A program made the translations under genes and the position numbers. The notes beneath the pieces were generated by a model. It saw only the letters and a list, made by a program, of their open reading frames with translations, ran no database searches and was not told the DNA's origin. From NCBI GenBank assembly GCA_028753945.1, contig JAPNXP010000005.1, positions 2,108,001 through 2,172,000 of the forward strand: a stretch of 64,000 nucleotides of DNA, written 5' to 3'. This DNA comes from Hexactinellida sp. DTS-2022. Its lineage: Eukaryota > Porifera > Hexactinellida. Below are positions 21,483 to 33,417 of the stretch, piece after piece. Numbering within the stretch: the stretch's first letter is position 1; the number at the start of each line of letters is the position of its first letter.

Positions 21483-24260
21483 CAGGGGCGGATAGAGGGG
21501 GGGGGGCTATAGCCCCCCCTGAGATTTTTCAGGGAAATGAGAGTTTTTGATTTCCCAATCTGATTAGACTGATATAACAACTGGAGTTATTCTATTTTAT
21601 TTTGTAACTGTTAAATCTGCTATGATTAATTTATAACCACAATATTAATAGTTATTTTGTATGATTATCATTCTAGTAGCAAACTCTCTACAGTGAAACA
21701 TATAGAGAGTCAAAATGGAACCCAAACGAATGCGAGTAACAGGATCAATTTTGACATACTTTGGCAACCAAAGTGTCAATAGTGTTGCTGATAGTGAGTC
21801 CTGTGAGGGAGGGGCTATTTCAATCGAGTTATCCCAGTCGAACATTCACGGAAATATGGCTGACAGCGAAATGACAAGTAATAACGACACTACAAAATTT
21901 CCTAACGATTTTGGACTTTTTCCAAAGCCGTTAAGTAAGGAAGATCGACATTTTCTTGTTTCTAGCCCTCCTTTTCAGCCAACTGTGAATAATATGCCTA
22001 GAAAACACTTCCCGAGGAAGATTTACTCCGGACAATATAGGTCGTTTCTATCTTCATGGTACATGAAAACGCTCGAGTCGGGAGAAAAGGTACCTCGATT
22101 GTGGTTGACCTATTCACTTGTTAAGCATGCCATGATGTGCTTGCCATGCTTTCTGTTTGCCTTAGAGACTAGTGGAGTATCAGGGAAATATCGTTATTCA
22201 AAGGAGTGGTCAGTGGACGGTGTTAGTAATTGGAGGAAGGGGTTGGAGAAATTATGTGAGCATTAAAAAAGTGAATCACACCAAATTTGTTCAGAGAAGT
22301 TGGAAAACCTTCAATGTGGTGTGCCAATAGATGAAGGAATTGACAAGGAAAGGGCATTGGCAGCACAAAAAAGCCATGAGAAAATTCTCAGAAACAAAGC
22401 AATCCTGTCACGTGTCATAGAACTTGTTGAGCTGTTTGCAAGGCAAAATATTTCATTCCGTGGACACAGAGAAGATTCAGAAAGCCTTAACCGAGGGAAT
22501 TTCATCGAATTTCTACATCACCAAGCTCGATATGACCCGTTACTGAATGAGCACCTCTTTTCTGGAACTAGAAATGCTCAGTACATAACAAAATCTACGC
22601 AGAATGAGCTAATTTCACTGTGTGCAGAAGATATTCGTGAGCAAATTTTAAGCCTGCTGACAGCAGCAAAGTATTATACACTTATATGTGATGAGACAAA
22701 GGACATTTCCTGTGTTGAACAGGCAAGTCTAGTGCTTCGGTATGTCACTGAAGATACATGTGAACCAACAGAACGTTTCATGGGGTACAAATCACTGGAA
22801 GTGACCAACGCTGAAAGTATAACAGAAATGTTAAAATCCTTTGTTTGCGAGCTCGGTCTTTCATTGTCAGATTGTCGGGGTCAGTCATATGATGGTGCGG
22901 CGGTGATGTCAGGTAATATAGTGGTGTTCAGACTCGGCTAAGACAGCTGGAGCCCCGAGCACTGTTTGTGTTATGCAATAGTCATTCGCTTAATCTTGCA
23001 GTTGTTGACGCATGTAAGAACTCTTATATCCGCAACATGTTTGGTACTCTACAGTTTCTTCACACATTCTTCAACGGAGCTAAACGTCAAGCAGTATTAG
23101 AACATTGCAAACAAAACTCCAATATATCCTCTAGTTCCAAGCAGCGGAGATTGCAATCATTGTCAGACACACGTTGGAGTTCTCGTTTCAGTGCTCTAGA
23201 ATCCTTTCAGTGTCTGAACCCTGTCGTTTTGGAAGCGTTAGAGAAACTCAGTACCAGTCCAGGAATGGACAGAAGTACAGTTTCAGATGCTAATGGAATC
23301 CTCTCTAATATAGGAACATTCGAGTTCGTCCTTTCTATTAATGTAGCCAAAATGATTCTTGGTGTGACACAACCATTTGCGAACTTTTTGCAGGCTCCCA
23401 AGTTAAATCTACATCAGTTTAAAACAACTGCAGAGAGTGTGTATGATACACTGTGTGAGATGAAATCGATTCAGGTGTTTACAGACGCATTCAATATATG
23501 TTCTGAAAGAGCAGCTGAACTCGGGATCGAAGTACGTTCAACAACAAGAAGAACAAAGAGGCTTGGACTGGCTGATGAGTGTACCGAATCCTATTATAGA
23601 AGAGAATTGTACTTTGCAGTGCTCGATGAACTTACTTCCCAATTTCAGGAGAGACTGCTTGGAAGAGTAGGTGACGTAGTGACATCATTCGGAATATTCA
23701 ACAAAGAGGCCTTGCAATCTCCTGACTTAGCAGCACCTCACATTACATTGCTTGCACAGTTCTATGGATCAGAAGAAAATGCTGATATACAGGGCAATGC
23801 TCTTGCAGCAGAGTACAAAGTGTTTCTAAGATGGTGCACAAGAAATATAGACCTCACTAATCCCATTGACTTATTTGATTTACTCTGCTTATTAAAGAAG
23901 AAACAAGCTGAATGCATATACCCGAATATCTTCACCCTATTGAAGATTGGATTAACCCTTCCTGTTACTTCATGCACTTCAGAGAGAACCTTTAGTGAAC
24001 TCAGGCTTCTGAAATCTTACCTGAGATCAACTATGGTTGAAGAACGACTTTCAAGCCTTGCAACCATTTTTTGTAATAAGGATCTCCACGTGAACATTGA
24101 AAATGTCATTTCAAAGTTTGTTCAGGCTAGTAGTAGAAGACTAGAATTTTTGTTTTAGTTTGTGTCTAATTTTCTGTCTCAAAATGAATAACTAATAAGA
24201 TGAATTAACTTAAATTGTTAGCTTAGCCCCCCCTGAGATTATATCCTGGATCCGCCCCTG
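21483..24260 (+). mobile_element. hAT transposon, 2778 bp, exact 8-bp TSD
   Basis: Termini CAGGGGCGGATAGAGG / CTGGATCCGCCCCTG. GTAAATAC flanks both sides exactly (21475-21482 and 24261-24268). The single transposase gene fills most of the element. It is inserted in the Merlin at 18578-26579. Confidence 0.93.
21715..24158 (+). pseudogene. hAT transposase (ZMYM1/DUF4371-like), two lesions
   Basis: One gene of about 810 codons runs from the ATG at 21715 to TAG at 24156-24158. An N-terminal low-complexity part is followed by a TTF-type zinc-finger region (PRKHFPRKIYS...WLTYSLVKHAMMCLPCFLF, 22000-22160). Next come a DUF4371-like region and the RNase-H-like core (VCDETKDIS-type Asp near 22690, SYDGAAVMSG near 22890, NSHSLNLAVVDAC near 22980, SDTRWSSRF near 23165). 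The C-terminal dimerisation region is LPVTSCTSERTFSELRLLKS (about 23960-24020). hAT transposases cut and paste their own element. Only two defects are seen: an in-frame TAA at 22264-22266 and a one-base frameshift between about 22905 and 22945. It is therefore a young, barely decayed copy. The ends and TSD are intact. Confidence 0.88.
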
Positions 24261-25236
24261 GTAAATACTTGTATTTACAGAGCAAAGCAACGTAAACAAT
24301 CTAGGCCAAAAAACTAATGTTGTTTCATATATTTAACATAATTATTTTCTTTCGGATTGTTTTAAGTACTCTTCCAGTTCTAACTTTACTGCTTAGTTTT
24401 AATTGTCAAGAACTGATTGAGCAACTGGATAAGTGCTACAGAATCGAAATTTAATAGTTGGTAATTGGAATATTAAATATAGAACTAAGTTAGATATACC
24501 CAAATTTAAATACCTACTTAAGAAAATTCTAGAGTTGTCCTAGTATGGATTAGCAGCTTGATTTCAATTCGTTTAAATTCATTATAATGTCTCTTCAGTT
24601 GTTATTGTGCAGGATAGAATGCCTGACTCAGACTGTAATTTAATTGGCTGAGAGTAAATTAATCCATCCAATTAGTTATTTGATAATCAATTAGTATCAA
24701 TCAAATAACAGCCTAAAGTTAATTAATTAAGGATCGACAGCAGAAAAAAATTCGGAATTCCCAAATAAACTAGTGAGAGCTAGCAGAAATGTTCTATTTG
24801 TAGTTCGTACATGAAGTTAGATAAATATAATATAAATTAATAATTGTTTGAGGAACTAAATATCAATTCTTACTTTTATTTGCATAGTACATAGTATAAA
24901 AACTCAATTTATAATATTTGATAGTATTTTAGTAATAATTACCGAAAAATAATGGTGAATCCAGAAATTTTATTACTGTGCGGATGGGGAAATACCCTAC
25001 TTCGAAATAAGTCAGTTAGATAATTGTTCATTGTCAAGCTATTATTGGAATAAATTATCTAGTATACAGGGGAGGGTCCAGGGTAGCGTCACCTCCTGGT
25101 GGGGAAAAATAGATTTCAAGTTAAACTTGAAATATTTTGGAATTATGAACAAATAAGAACCATCGAATAATAAGTATTACTGTTTAGATTGATTTCCAAG
25201 TAAAATATATATTGTAATGGGGGGGGGGGTAGCGCC
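24261..25236. other. Merlin interior, non-coding
   Basis: AT-rich with no gene seen. Positions 24535-24660 resemble 63336-63450 (shared TCCTAGTATGGATTAGCAGC), a dispersed repeat. Confidence 0.4.
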
Positions 25237-25244
25237 CAAGAATC

Positions 25245-25749
25245 CAGAGCATTAGAAGAGCGCGCTCCATTTTTCAGGAGCGGAAGGTGGAGCGCGCGCC
25301 TTTGAAATTGAGGAGCGAAAGCTGGAGCGCCGCTAGATTTTTTCGGGACGTGCTCACTGGAGCTCACTCCTTTTTAAAATATCACTATTCCAATATAAAA
25401 TTAGCTGAATAATAGAGTTATAACGAAGGTTGGATAATTTGAGCATGCAGAACATACAATTGCCTTATATAAACTAGGGCACGTGTAATTTGGTACGTAA
25501 TTATTTTATTGATAATGTAATAAAATAACTAAGTTACCATGGGGTTTCCGCAGTTTTTAATTAAGCGCGAATCAGAATTAATTAACTAGATAAACATCTT
25601 TGTTTATTTAGCATATTTTGGTGCAAAAGAAATGAAGGAGCGCAAAGTGAGCGCGCTCCTTTTTTTATCGGAGGGCGAAAACAGGAGCGCCGCTCTTTTT
25701 TATGGTTAGGAGCGCGCTCCAAAAATAATAATGAGCGCTTAATGCTCTG
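25245..25749. mobile_element. hAT MITE with GAGCGCGCTCC subrepeats, 8-bp TSD (7/8)
   Basis: TIRs CAGAGCATTA / TAATGCTCTG are flanked by CAAGAATC (25237-25244) and CGAGAATC (25750-25757). The interior repeats GGAGCGCGCTCC-like palindromes. No genes. Confidence 0.82.
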
Positions 25750-26144
25750 CGAGAATCCAATAACCCTATCTGCTACGTAAATAAATCAGGATACTAATTT
25801 AGATAGTGAGGAGTTACCATTTGTTGAATGTGTTATTATTTAAAAAGAATTTTAAATTAGTTAAGTAATGTGTAATGTGATTTCGCTGAAAAATTAAAGT
25901 GTACAGCATATACAGTTGGATTGTCAATGTGATCACAACAAATCAATGACTAAGAGATTATATTTGATAAAATTAACACAAATTGAAATTCCATTCATGT
26001 TACTAGGTACATTGAAATGTTTAAAGTAGTGAATAGTAATTGAATTTTATAAATAATACTTAAATTATAAACATAATATTTTCGCAAGAACATGAGATAT
26101 ATTACGAATATTATGGACCATAATTATACTGCACCCCTAGTGGA

Positions 26145-26579
26145 TCAAAATTGTTTGTTATCTATCTGTAATACTATCTGCATGTACTCATGTTAATACA
26201 TTCCAAGGCAATTCATTTCAATAATATTGGTATGAACTATCGCAACAAACAATTACAGTGAATCACTGTTGCTCTGTGAAAATTTCGCTTATTTAATACG
26301 TAACTGAGTTAGAATTGTATTACTTGAAAAAGGTAACAAGAATGCAGTATACGTATCGCATAACAGTGTTTTGATGCATAATTGGCTTCTTTTAATGTAA
26401 CAACATTTCTCCATTGACTTTGGCTTATAAACGAAAATTAATTGTAATTCAGTCAAAAGTGGACCGATTTAGATTCTTTTAGTCTCATTTTGCTTCTTTT
26501 AACGAGTGCTATACACGAGAATAACAGGTATAATGGTTTCTTAGAAAAAATGGGGGGTGTAAGATTCCAGAATTGTACC
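26145..26579 (-). repeat. Merlin right TIR, about 435 bp
   Basis: Reverse complement of 18578-19012. The pairing breaks down inward of about 26145. Confidence 0.88.
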
Positions 26580-26587
26580 GAAACGTT

Positions 26588-26632
26588 TCTTGCCAGGACT
26601 AAAAAAAGACGTTATTGAATATGTAAGTTATG
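26588..26632 (+). pseudogene. Ginger integrase zinc-finger exon, right part
   Basis: LPGLKKDVIEY followed by GTAAGT. The exon ends at the same residue (DV-x-EY) and the same intron position as exon 2 of the Ginger at 41628-48184. It continues the frame broken at 18577. Confidence 0.6.
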
Positions 26633-26669
26633 AACTTTATGTCAACCTGTTTGTAAGGCAATTGTTTAA

Positions 26670-27799
26670 CGCTACTGCTAGGCAAGTTCCGGCTTTAAAA
26701 TTAGTGAATTCGAAATTTACAAATAGTTTCAATATTTTTACACATACTGAGGAAGGATGTTATCTTTCGATAGGACTTGGGTTTTCATCGATTCGACAAT
26801 TATTTCCAGTGTTATAAACGTTTTAGTGGAGCGGCCTTATATATTCATACTCGGTTTTATAAATTCAAAGGTTTTCACTACGGTAAATTAACTAGTAATT
26901 GTGATAACATTGTTTCAATATTCAGACATATGATAGTCTGCGGGAATTTTTGCAAAACTCAACAAAAAATCTATGCAATAAGTGAATATTGCAAAAGTTA
27001 TAGCCCTTCGGCGATCATTAGGGTACGGATTCTTGACAAATTTGTAACTCAGAGAGGAAAAGAGATAAAATAAAATTTCACGAGTGAAAAATTATCAGCA
27101 TACATGGTTTCCCATATGTAAATAATACATTTTGTGAGCCTAGGACGCCCCGTTTCCGTTTTCGTTGGGAAAACCGTCCGTTTTGTCTAAAATTGAGCAA
27201 TTCCGATGAAAAATTTGACTTTTTGATATTAACACCTTCCTAGAGTAACTCAAGGGGACATGGTAGAATGGCATAGACCAAAAATTAGAACTGTGCCCTT
27301 TTTCAATTTTTCAAGACTAAGCTTTTAATACTATATTGTTCTCTATAGGACCTTAAATATAGAATTTCAAAAAAATCAGTAGTTAGAAGCCTTATATTAG
27401 AGCAGTAGTAGTCTTAAAATAGCTTACATATACCGTATTTCCTTGAATAGTAGCCCCCCCTCGAATAATCGCCCCCATTGAATAATCGCCCCCATTGAAT
27501 CATCGCCCCCCAAAATAGGTCCTAATTATTTTTTGACACCGCCTAAAATAACCGTTGATATCAAATATTCGCCTCCATACAATTATTGACTCTCAAATGA
27601 TTATATTCCACAAATATTCGCCATTGACGAAAATCATAACATTTTCTTGGGCCTAAATGGGACTTGAAATCAATAATCGCCCCGGCTACTATTCAAGGCA
27701 ATACGGTATACACCTTACAATATAGAAAATATCAGCTTACTAGGATATGCGAGTAGTGTGTTGTATATACTCACTCCATGCACTTGGACTGCAACAGCG
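26670..27799. mobile_element. piggyBac-like non-autonomous copy A
   Basis: TTAA at 26666-26669 precedes CGCTACTGC. The inverted right end is GCAACAGCG at about 27791-27799. The body matches copy B (59153-60555), for example GGACTTGGGTTTTCATCGAT and GAGCCTAGGACGCCCCGTTT, but lacks about 560 bp of B and carries its own MITE insertion. The ends are more diverged than in B. Confidence 0.6.
27433..27706. mobile_element. MITE, 274 bp, TA TSD, nested in piggyBac-like copy A
   Basis: CCGTATTTCCTTGAATAGTA / TACTATTCAAGGCAATACGG are inverted and TA-flanked. ATAATCGCCCCC repeats occur inside. Confidence 0.87.
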
Positions 27800-27891
27800 T
27801 ATTATTAAGTCTTGTAAAATAGATTTTTTTCAATCCTTGTAGCAGAAAAAGATTCATTAATTGGAGCGTTTAAACTCAAAATATGTAATAC

Positions 27892-30800
27892 CATAGCCTA
27901 CTCTATATAAGGCCTACCATCAAAGGTGATATTTTGCACCAAGGATGAAGTAGTGTACGATATTATTATTGACCCATAGTTATTTACATTTATCTCTGTA
28001 CAGTTAGAAATATTTTTAAAATAGTTGGATCAACTTGTTACTGATTTTTGTTAATATTTAGTAATTAATTAATACAATTCTCCTTCCACCGATGTTTTAA
28101 GCGCTTCCTAGTACTATATTTGACTTTGTTTCTCTTTAATAGTTAGATATTTAAAAATTTTCTCAATGCCGAACTGTTCTGCCCCTGGTTGCAGTGGTAA
28201 TTATACCCCCGAAGAGCGCGTCCCAGTTTTTAAACTTCCAGATCGTCCACCTGAGTTACGACATGCCTCGATACGTGCTCTCCATCGTGAGGATATTTCT
28301 GACCTCAAAATGGTGTTTGTGTGTGTGCTAAGCATTTTCCGAAGGAAGATATTCAATATTTTCACACGGTACCCAGAGGAGATGGCACATCCTATGAAGT
28401 CCCGCGAGGAAGACCCAAATTAAATCCTGGCGCTGTCCCCTCTCTCCTTCCTGGTTGCCCGTCTTATTATTCCTCTACCCCTTCAATTTGAATCAAACGA
28501 ACTCGGTTCTCTTACGACTCCAAAGAGGAAGATTTATTGAACCAAGCAACTAATCTCAGCTTGAGATCAGAGAATACAGAAATGGAGAAGTTACGTGTTG
28601 GTTGTATACAAGAAATACGAGACAAGTTAGCTTTGATAACAATCCCAACTGACTGGTTAGTTTGGTTTCAAACAGATAATTGTGTGAGATTTCTTTTCCT
28701 AAGATGGAAAATCATAATATTTGTGCAGATGTTTCTCTTGAAATATGTAAATTATTTTTTATCTGTGAACGGATATATATATGGGGAGTCCATTTCTCTC
28801 TCACTTATCTCTATCACTGATATCCGACAAATTGAAACGATGTTTACAGAGATTATTCTAAAATTAAGCTCTTCCCCTCAGAAGAAACATCCTCACCATA
28901 TCTCTAAAACCTAATAACATATTGAGGAGGCCATATGTAATCTATTAGATAGTGATGAAACAAAATCCAATTGTTCCGATTTGACAAGATTACATTTTAT
29001 TCTTGGCCAACTAGAGAATGTGGGTATTTCAAAGAAGAGAAGGAGATATAATGTTATTACACAAATTCTGGCTATAAAAACTCATCTCGTTTCCCCTGCT
29101 AGTTACAAATTTCTCCAAAGTTCAGAATGCATTTCTTTTCCACATGTTCACACACTAGAAAAGTTGTACTCTTCTCTTGGGCTGGAAAACGACTCTTGTA
29201 CTTACCTTAGCCAGGTAACTTCTTCTTTTAGTTCTCAAGAGAAGAATGTAATTATTCAGATGGATGAGATCCACGTTAAGTCTGATATCTCATATAAGGG
29301 TGGGAAAATATTTGGTCCCAACTTATCCCCTGAAAACCCCACAAGAACTGTATTTGCTATCATGGTTTCTAGTTTACACAAAAAATGGTCCTGTATTTCT
29401 CGTTTGATACCTTGCGCATCTATATCTGCTGAATACATCTTTCCTATAATTAAGTCTTGTATTTTGGATATCGAATCTTGCGGTTTGAAAGTACAGATTA
29501 TTTCTACCGACAATTACCCTTTAAACGTGAACTTATTCAAGTTATTTTCTCCAACTAAACAGTTAGAGACTAGTGTACCACACCCTTCTGATAATAAAAG
29601 GAAACTCTATGTTACTTTGGACTTTGTGCACATTTTGAAAAGTATTCGAAACAACTGGTTGAATCAGAAAGATATTCGGAAACCTTTCACTTTCCCAACT
29701 TTCAGAACATTAAGCTGGATTACTGTGTGTATCCTGTTCAAGTTTACTCTGCATCTTTTAGTGATGTGCGTCTCCTCTATAATTTAGAGAAAGAATCCTT
29801 AGCTAAGTTAGCACCTAGCTTGACTATCAAAGCTTGTTATCCTTCTGCTATTGAGCGAAAAAATATGAAACTTGTTTTGAAAGTATTCAACGAATTAACT
29901 GTTGCAGCTCTGAAGTTACAGAATGAACTCCGTAACCAAGAAGACCGAAACAATACACATGACTTTGTTGAAATGCTTCTTCAAATTTGGAAACTGTTCA
30001 ACATAAATTCCTCACTTAAAGGTAAAAAATGTTTGAATGATGATATCTCAAGACCTCTAACATACCAGGACGAACGATTTTCATTCTTAGCTTGTGTTGT
30101 TATTTGGTTAGAGACTTGGCTGGCCTTGCCAGCAAATGTAGGAAAGTTAAGTAAACAAACGTTTACCAGTTTTAAACATGCTTGTACTGTATTGCCTCAG
30201 ATAACTAACCATTTAACTGGATTTTGTGGATTTAACTATCTTTTGACATCCTTTTACAGACAGATCCATTGGAACATCACTTTGGCCTATATCGTATGAT
30301 GTCAGGTTCAAACTATCATATCTCGATCTCGTATCTTCAAATCCTTGAAACTGAACGCCGCCTCAAGTTATCCAACATATTAAAGATTTTTGCTTCACAA
30401 CAAGATTGTGGCTTATATTCAATTCAGACATTTATTGATTCATGCTCATCCCTTGATACGAATAATGGCGATGAAATGGATGTCCAACTAGTCTGGGATG
30501 AAATTGATGTTCTAACTTCCATTGAATGTAGTTTACAGACTCTTCACTCATTAACTTTTATTGCTGGTTATGCAGTACATAAATATATTTTTTAAACTCA
30601 GCCATGTCATGTTTGCATTGATCTTTTTACCATTGACAAAGAATTATCTTTGATGAAGATTCACAACCCGAGTTCAGGCTTTTACAATTAACTGACCGTG
30701 GTGGCCTGAAGTATCAATCTGAGTTTATCCTCGAATCTATAGCAACTTTATGGAAGACGTTAATTGCAATTGAAAGCAAAGACAACTTGTTGGCGATATT

Positions 30801-31295
30801 GATGCAATGATCATCCAGAAAAATTATTGTGAAAGTAACCTTGATATTCTTAGAAGAGACTGATGCGATATCTAAATCGAGTTGCATTTCTTGTGGTGTC
30901 TCTATTTTGATAATCCTAAAAAATCTTATTTTCACTTGCGCCAACTGTTTACTAGCTAACAAGGTTAAAAATTGTAACTCCGCTGTTGCATCTAAAGGAA
31001 TAGAAAAGCGAAAACTGAAGAAGTTCTCACATTAATGAAATACACCAGAAGCTACTCTTCTATTATTATTATTGTTATTTGAACCCACATTATTCTTTAT
31101 GTATTCTTATCATTGTTGTTAAGTGAGCAATAAAGACTCAATAGAGAAAATCTATTAATTTACTAGAATTATTTATTATAACAGATTAATTTCTAAATGA
31201 AGTTGAAAACATTGAACTGTGTTTATCACTTTCTCATCGTACACTACTTCATCCATGGTACATTTGATGGTAGGCCTTATATAGAGTAGGCTATG
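27892..31295 (+). mobile_element. P element, 3404 bp, 7-bp TSD
   Basis: TIRs starting CATAGCCTACTCTATATAAGG (27892) and ending in the reverse complement (31295), about 70 bp with one small gap, are flanked by GTAATAC (27885-27891 and 31296-31302). It contains one decayed THAP-domain transposase gene. Confidence 0.88.
28166..31035 (+). pseudogene. P-element transposase with THAP domain, frameshifted
   Basis: The start (28166) encodes a THAP zinc finger: NCSAPGC gives the Cys pair. After a frameshift near 28315 come the Cys-x2-His part and GAVPSLLPG (AVPTIF-box position). THAP domains bind the element's ends. The core is in pieces: VIIQMDEIHVK (first Asp, about 29260), ISTDNYPLN (second Asp, about 29505), DFVHILKSIRNNW (about 29620-29660), DPLEHHFGLYRMMSGSNYH (about 30262-30320), DRGGLKYQSEF (about 30700) and a Lys/Arg-rich end (about 31000-31030). 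The order matches P-element/THAP9 transposases. At least four frame changes (near 28315, 28500-28550, 29720 and 30290) and several stops make it non-functional. About 950 codons if whole, similar to the family. Confidence 0.88.
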
Positions 31296-31302
31296 GTAAT
31301 AC

Positions 31303-31534
31303 AAGTTATTCATCGATTCCTTTGATCCTCAGAAAGTAATATAATTTTCACACATATAGTATATGTTGACTGATGAATGATATTTACATCACATGGTGTA
31401 GTTTCGCACTGCAAGTGAAGCTTTAATCCACTAGTCAAACATAAATCTTGTCGTTGCATCAATGTTGTTTTGCAGAATAGAAAGTAAGTGTTGAAAATCG
31501 CACTAAATAGAATAATCAGCTATTGTCATGCATT
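31303..31534. other. short spacer between P element and Gypsy LTR
   Basis: No feature recognised. Confidence 0.4.
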
Positions 31535-31660
31535 TGTAAGATAATTTAATTGAACAGTATACACGATCGGTACAAGAATTAACTAACTAGAAACTAATAT
31601 ATATATAATCTCAATACAGCCTATTTAGATTTCCCCGCCACACTATTAATAATTTCCGGA
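31535..31660 (-). repeat. Gypsy 3' LTR
   Basis: Matches 36539-36664 with two visible mismatches in 126 bp. If TG..CA termini are required, the limit could be 31642 rather than 31660. Confidence 0.75.
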
Positions 31661-31731
31661 AGACTCTAATGTAACTCCTAATCTTGGAGATATCTAGGAG
31701 TCCTTCGAATCCGTCCAGATCTCCTAGGTAT

Positions 31732-32283
31732 CAGAGTTGTGGATTTGATTTGGATTTGATTTGGATGGATTTGATGCATTTTAAAAGGAAAATGATTTGA
31801 TTTGATTTGGATTTGATTGACTATTATTTGATTTGATTTGGATTTGATTTAATGTTTGAGTCAAATCCTTTTTAAAATTTAATTTACGTACTATACAATG
31901 TGTACTACATATGATATTGATGATATTACACTAACAGTAGACTCTTAAATCCGAATTTTGGGTAATTCGAACAGATTTTGTTGGCTGGCATTCGTATTAA
32001 CGTGAATAAATATCTGTATAATTCAGTGTCAGTAGTAGTATATATTATATTATATTATATCTAACTAAGTACGCATCTCAATTAATTATCTCTAGTATTT
32101 GGATTTGATTTAGATGGATTTGATTTGGATTTGATTTGGATGGATTTGATTTGTATTTGATTTGATTTGGATGGATTTGATTTGGATTGAATTAGATTTG
32201 GATTTGATTTGGATGGATTTGATTTGGATTTGATTTGATTTGATTTGGATTTGAATGAAATATCAATCAAATCCACAACTCTG
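31732..32283. mobile_element. hAT MITE of GATTTGATTTG repeats, exact 8-bp TSD
   Basis: TIRs CAGAGTTGTGGATTTGATTT / AAATCCACAACTCTG are flanked by CTAGGTAT on both sides (31724-31731 and 32284-32291). Much of the interior is GGATTTGATTT tandem repeat. The Ile/Lys/Ser-rich open frame at 32082-32276 is an artefact of this repeat. Confidence 0.92.
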
Positions 32284-32309
32284 CTAGGTATATCTCTAAT
32301 TTCCTCATC

Positions 32310-33209
32310 TTATGGTGAATTTTCCTCCTCTTGCAAACTACCTGTCTCAATTAATTTTTCCTGAAAGAAAATATCTATATTTTGCGAATCTTGAGATAAG
32401 TCTCTTTTGTAACGTGACCTCAATCTATTTACATGGACGATTCGAACTCTACCATCTGTATGTAGAATCTTAACATTTACTGGGCCCAATGACTCTTTCA
32501 CACACCAACCAGTTTCCCACTTAGGATCCAGTTTTCCTTTGCGCGGTACATTTAACCATACTTCGCCACCAGAGTGAAACTCAATAGTCTCTCTTGCAGT
32601 TAAATCATACCAATATTTCTGACTCCTTGCCGCTTCTGAAGGTGGGTTTTAGTTTTACTAATTTAATACATCCACGCAGCTTGTTCTTTAATCTTCCCTC
32701 ATAGGTTACCGTATCAAATCCCCATTCTTGTAAATTTTCATGAGTTTATCCCGCTTCTCTTCCATAGATTATTGTGAATGGTGTTGTCCCGGTTGAAGAA
32801 TGATAAGACGTATTATATGCATAAAGGATTAATGCTAAATATTGTTCCCACTGTTCTTCTCTGTCCACATAGGAACGCAATATATCTAGAATAACTCGAT
32901 TTGAACGTTCAACCATCCCATCTCCCTGAGGATGATAAGGAGAAGTATGGGTTTTCTTATGCCAAAGGATTTGCACAAACTAGAAACAAGATTACTTTCA
33001 AAATTTCTTCCTTGATCGCTATGTAACTCTTTCGGAACCCCCATACGGCAAAACAAAATGGATAAAATATCGACGATTCTATCCGCTTTTTGATCAGGCA
33101 TAGGAAAAGCTTCCCACCATTTTGTAAAATAATCTTGGACGACTAAGATATATTTTTTTCCTTTCGAATTTATCGGACCTTCATAACATCCATGGCAATC
33201 CTTTCCCAA
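32310..33209 (-). pseudogene. Gypsy integrase, decayed
   Basis: Read from 33209 downwards: an integrase core with DYFTKWWEAFP (33209-32886 block), ELHSDQGRNFES (second catalytic Asp), SPYHPQGDGMVERSNR (catalytic Glu, 32976-32746 block) and FTIIYGREA. A C-terminal chromatin-facing tail with GRVRIVHVNRLRSRY lies at 32501-32310. The zinc-binding region should lie upstream near 33300 but is broken. The blocks lie in different frames, so no functional protein can be made. Confidence 0.85.
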
Positions 33210-33417
33210 ACTGTGCCAATTGGAAAGTTAACCAATGGGGCTTTTGGTGGCATAGTCTGTTTGGCCTGCATACACCTCTCACAAGATTTGCAATACTCTT
33301 TAACATCTGAAGCCATTCCGACCCAATATGCTATTCTCTTCAGCCTTTCAAGAGTCTTTCTCCACCCTCGATGATCTGCACTAGGTATATCATGGTTTTT
33401 GAATAGGAAGTCATTTC

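Larger units (their letters stand above)
18578..26579. mobile_element. full-length Merlin transposon, 8.0 kb including nested insertions
   Basis: Long TIRs (18578-19012 and 26145-26579, starting GGTACAATTCT) are flanked by GAAACATT (18570-18577) and GAAACGTT (26580-26587), an 8-bp TSD with one mismatch, as expected for Merlin (8-9 bp). The interior holds an intact ISXO2-like transposase (20008-20922, - strand), three short TIR elements upstream of it, a hAT transposon (21483-24260) and a hAT MITE (25245-25749). Removing the element and one TSD copy rejoins the Ginger exon in frame. Confidence 0.88.
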
